In this document: piece by piece, positions 25,269 to 35,870 of the stretch
How positions within the stretch are numbered: position 1 is the stretch's first letter
Layout: the number at the start of each line of letters is the position of its first letter
Assembly (NCBI GenBank): GCA_964057225.1
Contig: OZ059894.1
Coordinates: forward strand, 22,970,476-23,034,475
Direction: 5' to 3'
DNA length: 64,000 nt
Source of the DNA: Auanema rhodensis
Taxonomy: Eukaryota > Nematoda > Chromadorea > Rhabditida > Rhabditidae
The notes under the pieces: model-generated
Databases searched by the model: none
The model's input: only the letters and a program-made list of their open reading frames with translations
Told to the model about the DNA's origin: nothing
Made by a program: the position numbers and the translations under genes

Positions 25269-27193
25269 TAATACACAAATTAGTTATGATCGTTTGAAAA
25301 ATGATGCATTAGTGTATGTTGAGTTTCCATGTACACTCAATATTGCTTCCAAAAACATTTTGACAAAAATTTTTTCGAGAAATTTCAAAATAATTTAGCA
25401 AAAAGTAGATGTTTTCAGATTCCTTTTTTCAAGGCAAAGACGATGGACAATGTTATTCAACAAAAAAATTATTTCTTCAGGGTGAAAATCGAGGATATAA
25501 GTGTGAACTTATATCAGTTGATATCTCGGTGCATTTTTAAGCTAGCGCAAATCTGATAACACAGATCGACGCAGCTTAAAAATCCGCATCGAATGCACTA
25601 TACTACATTGAGAAACGCTTGATACAAAAATTAGTTATGATCGTTTGAAAAATGATGCATTAGTGTATGTTGAGTTTCCATGTACACTCAACATTGCTTC
25701 CAAAAACATTTTGACAAAAATTTTTTCGAAAAATTTCAAAAGAATTTAGCAAAAAGTAGAAGTTTTAAGATTCCATTTTTCAAGGCAAAGACGATAGACA
25801 ATGTTATTTAACGAAAAAATTAATTCTTCAGGGTGAAAATCGAGGATATATGTGTGAACTTATATCAGTTGATATCTCGGTGCATTTTTAAGCTAGCGCA
25901 AATCTGATAACACAGATCGACGCAGCTTAAAAATCCGCATCGAATGCACCATACTACATTGAGAAACGCTTGATACAAAAATTAGTTATGATCGTTTGAA
26001 AAATGATGCATTAGTGTATGTTGAGTTTCCATGTACACTCAACATTGCTTCCAAAAACATTTTGACAAAAATTTTTTCGAAAAATTTCAAAAGAATTTAG
26101 CAAAAAGTAGATGTTTTTAGATTCCATTTTTCAAGGCAAAGACGATAGACAATGTTATTTAACGAAAAAATTAATTCTTTAGGGTGAAAATCGAGGATAT
26201 AAGTGTGAACTTATATCAGTTGATATCTCGGTGCATTTTTAAGCTAGCGCAAATCTGATCACACAGATCGACGCAGCTTAAAAATCCGCATCGAATGCAC
26301 TATACTACATTGAGAAACGCTTAATACACAAATTAGTTATGATCGTTTGAAAAATGATGCATTAGTGTATGTTGAGTTTCCATGTACACTCAATATTGCT
26401 TCCAAAAACATTTTGACAAAAATTTTTTCGAAAAATTTCAAAAGAATTTAGCAAAAAGTAGATGTTTTTAGATTCCATTTTTCAAGGCAAAGACGATAGA
26501 CAATGTTATTCAACGAAAAAATTATTTCTTCAGGGTGAAAATCGAGGATATAAGTGTGAACTTATATCAGTTGATATCTCGGTGCATTTTTAAGCTAGCG
26601 CAAATCTGATCACACAGATCGACGCAGCTTAAAAATCCGCATCGAATGCACTTTACTACATTGAGAAACGCTTAATACAAAAATTAGTTATGATCGTTTG
26701 AAAAATGATGCATTAGTGTATGTTGAGATTCCATGTACACTCAATATTGCTTCCAAAAACATTTTGACAAAAATTTTTTCGAAAAATTTCAAAATAATTT
26801 AGCAAAAAGTAGATGTTTTTAGATTCCATTTTTCAAGGCAAAGACGATAGACAATGTTATTTAACGAAAAAATTAATTCTTTAGGGTGAAAATCGAGGAT
26901 ATAAGTGTGAACTTATATCAGTTGATATCTCGATGCATTTTTAAGCTAGCGCAAATCTGATCACACAGATCGACGCAGCTTAAAAATCCGCATCGAATGC
27001 ACTATACTACATTGAGAAACGCTTAATACACAAATTAGTTATGATCGTTTGAAAAATGATGCATTAGTGTATGTTGAGTTTCCATGTACACTCAATATTG
27101 CTTCCAAAAACATTTTGACAAAAATTTTTTCGAAAAATTTCAAAAGAATTTAGCAAAAAGTAGATGTTTTTAGATTCCATTTTTCAAGGCAAA
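25269..27193 (+). repeat. Last + strand B-type units before the inversion (M73-M78)
   Basis: M73 is M29-type. M74 is M30-type with agaagttttaag, atatgtgtg and caccatac. M75 and M76 are B-type, M76 ending ctttac. M77 has gagattcc and ctcgatgc. M78 is cut off at phase 170. The same order M74-M78 recurs at 60338-61912, so the array that M78 once continued into is probably represented by the M52-type unit at 62093. Confidence 0.85.
27131..27193. other. Left inversion junction (convergent units)
   Basis: The + strand unit M78 reads normally to ttcaaggcaaa (27193, phase 170). It is followed by aaaatttttgtcaaaatg, the reverse complement of phase 107 downward. Forward match ends at 27193 and inverted match begins at 27192, so only two bases (aa) are shared. 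Phases 1-107 of M78 (27024-27130) can pair with 27192-27298, leaving a spacer of about 61 bp. The junction also separates B-type units on the left from A-type units on the right. Confidence 0.93.
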
Positions 27194-27649
27194 AAAATTT
27201 TTGTCAAAATGTTTTTGGAAGCAATGTTGAGTGTACATGGAAACTCAACATACACCAATGCATCATTTTTCAAACGATCATAACTAATTTTTGTATTGAG
27301 CGTTTCTCAATGTGGTATAGTGCATTCGATGCGGATTTTTAAGCTGCGTCGATCTGTGTTATCAGATTTGCGCTAGCTTAAAAATGCACCGAGATATCAA
27401 CTGATATAAGTTCACACTTATATCCTCGATTTTCACCCTGAAGAATTAATTTTTTCGTTGAATAACATTGTTCATCGTCTTTGCCTTGAAAAATGGAATC
27501 TAAAAACATCTACTTTTTGCTAAATTATTCTGAAATTTTTCGAAAAAATTTTTGTCAAAATGTTTTTGGAAGCAATGTTGAGTGTACATGGAAACTCAAC
27601 ATACACTAATGCATCATTTTTCAAACGATCATAACTAATTTTTGTATTA
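27192..27649 (-). repeat. Divergent inverted units beside the left junction
   Basis: The first one and a third inverted units carry changes seen almost nowhere else: c at 27256 (caccaatg), g at 27298 (tattgagcg), g at 27314 (tgtggtat), t at 27472 (gttcatcg) and c at 27530 (ttattctg). The 27314 change recurs, in + orientation, at 37862. Other inverted units show at most about one private change each. The clustering suggests that copies at the junction exchange less with the rest of the array. Confidence 0.8.
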
Positions 27650-30600
27650 AGCGTTTCTCAATGTAGTATAGTGCATTCGATGCGGATTTTTAAGCTGCGT
27701 CGATCTGTGTTATCAGATTTGCGCTAGCTTAAAAATGCACCGAGATATCAACTGATATAAGTTCACACTTATATCCTCGATTTTCACCCTGAAGAAATAA
27801 TTTTTTTGTTGAATAACATTGTCCATCGTCTTTGCCTTGAAAAAAGGAATCTAAAAACATCTACTTTTTGCTAAATTATTTTGAAATTTCTCGAAAAAAT
27901 TTTTGTCAAAATGTTTTTGGAAGCAATGTTGAGTGTACATGGAAACTCAACATACACTAATGCATCATTTTTCAAACGATCATAACTAATTTTTGTATCA
28001 AGCGTTTCTCAATGTAGTATAGTGCATTCGATGCGGATTTTTAAGCTGCGTGGATCTGTGTTATCAGATTTGCGCTAGCTTAAAAATGCACCGAGATATC
28101 AACTGATATAAGTTCACACTTATATCCTCGATTTTCACCCTGAAGAAATAATTTTTTCGTTGAATAACATTGTCCATCGTCTTTGCCTTGAAAAAAGGAA
28201 TCTAAAAACATCTACTTTTTGCTAAATTATTTTGAAATTTCTCGAAAAAATTTTTGTCAAAATGTTTTTGGAAGCAATATTGAGTGTACATGGAAACTCA
28301 ACATACACTAATGCATCATTTTTCAAACGATCATAACTAATTTTTGTATTAAGCGTTTCTCAATGTAGTAGAGTGCATTCGATGCGGATTTTTAAGCTGC
28401 GTCGATCTGTGTTATCAGATTTGCGCTAGCTTAAAAATGCACCGAGATATCAACTGATATAAGTTCACACTTATATCCTCGATTTTCACCCTGAAGAATT
28501 GATTTTTTCGTTGAATAACATTGTCCATCGTCTTTGCCTCGAAAAAAAGAATCTAAAAACATCTACTTTTTGCTAAATTATTTTGAAATTTTTCGAAAAA
28601 ATTTTTGTCAAAATGTTTTTGGAAGCAATGTTGAGTGTACATGGAAACTCAACATACACTAATGCATCATTTTTCAAACGATCATAACTAATTTTTGTAT
28701 CAAGCGTTTCTCAATGTAGTATAGTGCATTCGATGCGGATTTTTAAGCTGCGTCGATCTGTGTTATCAGATTTGCGCTAACTTAAAAATGCACCGAGATA
28801 TCAACTGATATAAGTTCACACTTATATCCTCGATTTTCACCCTGAAGAAATAATTTTTTTGTTGAATAACATTGTCCATCGTCTTTGCCTTGAAAAAAGG
28901 AATCTAAAAACATCTACTTTTTGCTAAATTATTTTGAAATTTCTCGAAAAAATTTTTGTCAAAATGTTTTTGGAAGCAATGTTGAGTGTACATGGAAACT
29001 CAACATACACTAATGCATCATTTTTCAAACGATCATAACTAATTTTTGTATCAAGCGTTTCTCAATGTAGTATAGTGCATTCGATGCGGATTTTTAAGCT
29101 GCGTGGATCTGTGTTATCAGATTTGCGCTAGCTTAAAAATGCACCGAGATATCAACTGATATAAGTTCACACTTATATCCTCGATTTTCACCCTGAAGAA
29201 ATAATTTTTTCGTTGAATAACATTGTCCATCGTCTTTGCCTTGAAAAAAGGAATCTAAAAACATCTACTTTTTGCTAAATTATTTTGAAATTTCTCGAAA
29301 AAATTTTTGTCAAAATGTTTTTGGAAGCAATATTGAGTGTACATGGAAACTCAACATACACTAATGCATCATTTTTCAAACGATCATAACTAATTTTTGT
29401 ATTAAGCGTTTCTCAATGTAGTAGAGTGCATTCGATGCGGATTTTTAAGCTGCGTCGATCTGTGTTATCAGATTTGCGCTAGCTTAAAAATGCACCGAGA
29501 TATCAACTGATATAAGTTCACACTTATATCCTCGATTTTCACCATGAAGAATTGATTTTTTCGTTGAATAACATTGTCCATCGTCTTTGCCTCGAAAAAA
29601 AGAATCTAAAAACATCTACTTTTTGCTAAATTATTTTGAAATTTTTCGAAAAAATTTTTGTCAAAATGTTTTTGGAAGCAATGTTGAGTGTACATGGAAA
29701 CTCAACATACACTAATGCATCATTTTTCAAACGATCATAACTAATTTTTGTATCAAGCGTTTCTCAATGTAGTATAGTGCATTCGATGCGGATTTTTAAG
29801 CTGCGTCGATCTGTGTTATCAGATTTGCGCTAACTTAAAAATGCACCGAGATATCAACTGATATAGGTTCACACTTATATCCTCGATTTTCACCCTGAAG
29901 AAATAATTTTTTCGTTGAAAAACATTGTCCATCGTCTTTGCCTTGAAAAAAGGAATCTAAAAACATCTACTTTTTGCTAAATTATTTTGAAATTTTTCGA
30001 AAAAATTTTTGTCAAAATGTTTTTGGAAGCAATGTTGAGTGTACATGGAAACTCAACATACACTAATGCATCATTTTTCAAACGATCATAACTAATTTTT
30101 GTATTAAGCGTTTCTCAATGTAGTATAGTGCATTCGATGCGGATTTTTAAGCTGCGTCGATCTGTGTTATCAGATTTGCGCTAGCTTAAAAATGCACCGA
30201 GATATCAACTGATATAAGTTCACACTTATATCCTCGATTTTCACCCTGAAGAATTAATTTTTTCGTTGAATAACATTGTCCATCGTCTTTGCCTTGAAAA
30301 ATGGAATCTAAAAACATTTACTTTTTGCTAAATTATTTTGAAATTTTTCGAAAAAATTTTTGTCAAAATGTTTTTGGAAGCAATGTTGAGTGTACATGGA
30401 AACTCAACATACACTAATGCATCATTTTTCAAACGATCATAACTAATTTTTGTATCAAGCGTTTCTCAATGTAGTATAGTGCATTCGATGCGGATTTTTA
30501 AGCTGCGTCGATCTGTGTTATCAGATTTGCGCTAGCTTAAAAATGCACCGAGATATCAACTGATATAAGTTCACACTTATATCCTCGATTTTCACCCTGA

Positions 30601-33600
30601 AGAATTAATTTTTTCGTTGAATAACATTGTCCATCGTCTTTGCCTTGAAAAATGGAATCTAAAAACATCTACTTTTTGCTAAATTATTTTGAAATTTTTC
30701 GAAAAAATTTTTGTCAAAATGTTTTTGGAAGCAATGTTGAGTGTACATGGAAACTCAACATACACTAATGCATCATTTTTCAAACGATCATAACTAATTT
30801 TTGTATCAAGCGTTTCTCAATGTAGTATAGTGCATTCGATGCGGATTTTTAAGCTGCGTCGATCTGTGTTATCAGATTTGCGCTAACTTAAAAATGCACC
30901 GAGATATCAACTGATATAAGTTCACACTTATATCCTCGATTTTCACCCTGAAGAAATAATTTTTTCGTTGAATAACATTGTCCATCGTCTTTGCCTTGAA
31001 AAATGGAATCTAAAAACATCTACTTTTTGCTAAATTCTTTTGAAATTTTTCGAAAAAATTTTTGTCAAAATGTTTTTGGAAGCAATGTTGAGTGTACATG
31101 GAAACTCAACATACACTAATGCATCATTTTTCAAACGATCATAACTAATTTTTGTATCAAGCGTTTCTCAATGTAGTATAGTGCATTCGCTGCGGATTTT
31201 TAAGCTGCGTCGATCTGTGTTATCAGATTTGCGCTAGCTTAAAAATGCACCGAGATATCAACTGATATAAGTTCACACTTATATCCTCGATTTTCACCCT
31301 GAAGAATTAATTTTTTCGTTGAATAACATTGTCCATCGTCTTTGCCTTGAAAAAAGGAATCTAAAAACATCTACTTTTTGCTAAATTATTTTGAAATTTT
31401 TCGAAAAAATTTTTGTCAAAATGTTTTTGGAAGCAATGTTGAGTGTACATGGAAACTCAACATACACTAATGCATCATTTTTCAAACGATCATAACTAAT
31501 TTTTGTATCAAGCGTTTCTCAATGTAGTATAGTGCATTCGATGCGGATTTTTAAGCTGCGTCGATCTGTGTTATCAGATTTGCGCTAACTTAAAAATGCA
31601 CCGAGATATCAACTGATATAAGTTCACACTTATATCCTCGATTTTCACCCTGAAGAAATAATTTTTTCGTTGAATAACATTGTCCATCGTCTTTGCCTTG
31701 AAAAATGGAATCTAAAAACATCTACTTTTTGCTAAATTCTTTTGAAATTTTTCGAAAAAATTTTTGTCAAAATGTTTTTGGAAGCAATGTTGAGTGTACA
31801 TGGAAACTCAACATACACTAATGCATCATTTTTCAAACGATCATAACTAATTTTTGTATCAAGCGTTTCTCAATGTAGTATAGTGCATTCGCTGCGGATT
31901 TTTAAGCTGCGTCGATCTGTGTTATCAGATTTGCGCTAGCTTAAAAATGCACCGAGATATCAACTGATATAAGTTCACACTTATATCCTCGATTTTCACC
32001 CTGAAGAATTAATTTTTTCGTTGAATAACATTGTCCATCGTCTTTGCCTTGAAAAAAGGAATCTAAAAACATCTACTTTTTGCTAAATTATTTTGAAATT
32101 TTTCGAAAAAATTTTTGTCAAAATGTTTTTGGAAGCAATGTTGAGTGTACATGGAAACTCAACATACACTAATGCATCATTTTTCAAACGATCATAACTA
32201 ATTTTTGTATCAAGCGTTTCTCAATGTAGTATAGTGCATTCGATGCGGATTTTTAAGCTGCGTCGATCTGTGTTATCAGATTTGCGCTAGCTTAAAAATG
32301 CACCGAGATATCAACTGATATAAGTTCACACTTATATCCTCGATTTTCACCCTGAAGAATTAATTTTTTCGTTGAATAACATTGTCCATCGTCTTTGCCT
32401 TGAAAAATGGAATCTAAAAACATTTACTTTTTGCTAAATTATTTTGAAATTTTTCGAAAAAATTTTTGTCAAAATGTTTTTGGAAGCAATGTTGAGTGTA
32501 CATGGAAACTCAACATACACTAATGCATCATTTTTCAAACGATCATAACTAATTTTTGTATCAAGCGTTTCTCAATGTAGTATAGTGCATTCGATGCGGA
32601 TTTTTAAGCTGCGTCGATCTGTGTTATCAGATTTGCGCTAGCTTAAAAATGCACCGAGATATCAACTGATATAAGTTCACACTTATATCCTCGATTTTCA
32701 CCCTGAAGAATTAATTTTTTCGTTGAATAACATTGTCCATCGTCTTTGCCTTGAAAAATGGAATCTAAAAACATCTACTTTTTGCTAAATTATTTTGAAA
32801 TTTTTCGAAAAAATTTTTGTCAAAATGTTTTTGGAAGCAATGTTGAGTGTACATGGAAACTCAACATACACTAATGCATCATTTTTCAAACGATCATAAC
32901 TAATTTTTGTATCAAGCGTTTCTCAATGTAGTATAGTGCATTCGATGCGGATTTTTAAGCTGCGTCGATCTGTGTTATCAGATTTGCGCTAGCTTAAAAA
33001 TGCACCGAGATATCAACTGATATAAGTTCACACTTATATCCTCGATTTTCACCCTGAAGAATTAATTTTTTCGTTGAATAACATTGTCCATCGTCTTTGC
33101 CTTGAAAAATGGAATCTAAAAACATCTACTTTTTGCTAAATTATTTTGAAATTTTTCGAAAAAATTTTTGTCAAAATGTTTTTGGAAGCAATGTTGAGTG
33201 TACATGGAAACTCAACATACACTAATGCATCATTTTTCAAACGATCATAACTAATTTTTGTATCAAGCGTTTCTCAATGTAGTATAGTGCATTTGCTGCG
33301 GATTTTTAAGCTGCGTCGATCTGTGTTATCAGATTTGCGCTAACTTAAAAATGCACCGAGATATCAACTGATATAAGTTCACACTTATATCCTCGATTTT
33401 CACCCTGAAGAAATAATTTTTTCGTTGAATAACATTGTCCATCGTCTTTGCCTTGAAAAATGGAATCTAAAAACATCTACTTTTTGCTAAATTCTTTTGA
33501 AAATTTTCGAAAAAATTTTTGTCAAAATGTTTTTGGAAGCAATGTTGAGTGTACATGGAAACTCAACATACACTAATGCATCATTTTTCAAACGATCATA

Positions 33601-34911
33601 ACTAATTTTTGTATCAAGCGTTTCTCAATGTAGTATAGTGCATTCGATGCGGATTTTTAAGCTGCGTCGATCTGTGTTATCAGATTTGCGCTAGCTTAAA
33701 AATGCACCGAGAAATCAACTGATATAGGTTCACACTTATATCCTCGATTTTCACCCTGAAGAAATAATTTTTTCGTTGAATAACATTGTCCATCGTCTTT
33801 GCCTTGAAAAAAGGAATCTAAAAACATCTACTTTTTGCTAAATTATTTTGAAATTTTTCGAAAAAATTTTTGTCAAAATGTTTTTGGAAGCAATGTTGAG
33901 TGTACATGGAAACTCAACATACACTAATGCATCATTTTTCAAACGATCATAACTAATTTTTGTATTAAGCGTTTCTCAATGTAGTATAGTGCATTCGATG
34001 CGGATTTTTAAGCTGCGTCGATCTGTGTTATCAGATTTGCGCTAGCTTAAAAATGCACCGAGATATCAACTGATATAAGTTCACACTTATATCCTCGATT
34101 TTCACCCTGAAGAAATAATTTTTTCGTTGAATAACATTGTCCATCGTCTTTGCCTTGAAAAATGGAATCTAAAAACATCTACTTTTTGCTAAATTATTTT
34201 GAAATTTTTCGAAAAAATTTTTGTCAAAATGTTTTTGGAAGCAATGTTGAGTGTACATGGAAACTCAACATACACTAATGCATCATTTTTCAAACGATCA
34301 TAACTAATTTTTGTATCAAGCGTTTCTCAATGTAGTATAGTGCATTCGATGCGGATTTTTAAGCTGCGTCGATCTGTGTTATCAGATTTGCGCTAGCTTA
34401 AAAATGCACCGAGAAATCAACTGATATAGGTTCACACTTATATCCTCGATTTTCACCCTGAAGAAATAATTTTTTCGTTGAATAACATTGTCCATCGTCT
34501 TTGCCTTGAAAAAAGGAATCTAAAAACATCTACTTTTTGCTAAATTATTTTGAAATTTTTCGAAAAAATTTTTGTCAAAATGTTTTTGGAAGCAATGTTG
34601 AGTGTACATGGAAACTCAACATACACTAATGCATCATTTTTCAAACGATCATAACTAATTTTTGTATTAAGCGTTTCTCAATGTAGTATAGTGCATTCGA
34701 TGCGGATTTTTAAGCTGCGTCGATCTGTGTTATCAGATTTGCGCTAGCTTAAAAATGCACCGAGATATCAACTGATATAAGTTCACACTTATATCCTCGA
34801 TTTTCACCCTGAAGAATTAATTTTTTCGTTGAATAACATTGTCCATCGTCTTTGCCTTGAAAAATGGAATCTAAAAACATCTACTTTTTGCTAAATTATT
34901 TTGAAATTTTT

Positions 34912-34921
34912 CGAAAAAATT
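34912..34921. other. Right inversion junction (divergent units) on a 10-bp shared sequence
   Basis: The ten bases cgaaaaaatt belong both to the inverted unit (reverse complement of phases 100-109) and to the + strand unit that follows (phases 193-202). After them the sequence reads atttcttcaggg, normal + orientation. The intra-unit inverted repeat offers a ready point for a strand switch or for pairing between opposite strands. The + strand partial unit runs to 35070. Confidence 0.92.
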
Positions 34922-35870
34922 ATTTCTTCAGGGTGAAAATCGAGGATATAAGTGTGAACTTATATCAGTTGATATCTCGGTGCATTTTTAAGCTAGCGCA
35001 AATCTGATAACACAGATCGACGCAGCTTAAAAATCCGCATCGAATGCACTATACTACATTGAGAAACGCTTGATACAAAAATTAGTTATGATCGTTTGAA
35101 AAATGATGCATTAGTGTATGTTGAGTTTCCATGTACACTCAACATTGCTTCCAAAAACATTTTGACAAAAATTTTTTCGAAAAATTTCAAAATAATTTAG
35201 CAAAAAGTAGATGTTTTTCGATTCCTTTTTCAAGGCAAAGACGATGGACAATGTTATTCAACGAAAAAATTAATTCTTCAGGGTGAAAATCGAGGATATA
35301 AGTGTGAACTTATATCAGTTGATATCTCGGTGCATTTTTAAGCTAGCGCAAATCTGATAACACAGATCGACGCAGCTTAAAAATCCGCATCGAATGCACT
35401 CTACTACATTGAGAAACGCTTAATACAAAAATTAGTTTTGATCGTTTGAAAAATGATGCATTAGTGTATGTTGAGTTTCCATGTACACTCAATATTGCTT
35501 CCAAAAACATTTTGACAAAAATTTTTTCGAGAAATTTCAAAATAATTTAGCAAAAAGTAGATGTTTTTAGATTCCTTTTTTCAAGGCAAAGACGATGGAC
35601 AATGTTATTCAACGAAAAAATTAATTCTTCAGGGTGAAAATCGAGGATATAAGTGTGAACTTATATCAGTTGATATCTCGGTGCATTTTTAAGCTGACGC
35701 AAATCTGATAACACAGATCGACGCAGCTTAAAAATCCGCATCGAATGCACTATACTACATTGAGAAACGCTTGATACAAAAATTAGTTATGATCGTTTGA
35801 AAAATGATGCATTAGTGTATGTTGAGTTTCCATGTACACTCAACATTGCTTCCAAAAACATTTTGACAAA
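34922..35870 (+). repeat. Spacer between the arms of the inverted duplication
   Basis: This stretch of about 950 bp contains the right part of one unit, a 350-bp M23-class unit (35071), one M57-like unit (35421: t73, g111, a204) and the beginning of an M1-type unit. The 35421 unit has two private changes: agttttgatcg (t at 35438) and aagctgacgc instead of aagctagcgc (35696-35697). The first removes a minus-strand stop codon and accounts for an otherwise isolated 65-codon reading frame at 35343-35540. Confidence 0.82.

Larger units (their letters stand above)
27192..34921 (-). repeat. Inverted block of 22 units plus 8 bp
   Basis: Every unit here is in reverse orientation; minus-strand unit starts lie at 34669, 34318, 33967 and so on down to 27298. 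The block runs from phase 100 to phase 107, exactly 22 x 351 + 8 = 7,730 bp, with no length change. Read on the minus strand, units resemble M1 (partial), M2, M3, M4, M5, M6, M7, M8, M14, M15, M14, M15, M16, M17, M18, M19, M20, M21, M19, M20, M21, then two units with private changes. The order matches the + strand at 35871 onward. As at 38230-38600, M8-type is followed by M14-type, and the M18-type unit starts cgcttaat as at 42090 and 43845, not cggttaat as in the left array. Confidence 0.94.

Noticed and set aside
27192-34921. Inverted block as a transposable element or its terminal repeats
   Set aside because: The block is made only of the same satellite units, with no coding potential, no target-site duplication and no terminal motif. 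Its ends fall at ordinary phases of the unit.
27192-34921. Inverted block as a pure assembly artefact
   Set aside because: Not excluded, but less likely: the two junctions are different, both internal to units, and private variants occur in the block. An artefact would more often reproduce an existing neighbouring sequence exactly. Long-read confirmation is still the deciding test.
35343-35540. 65-codon minus-strand reading frame
   Set aside because: It exists only because of a single private base (t at 35438) that removes a stop codon present in every other unit; it spans a unit boundary and has no coding features.
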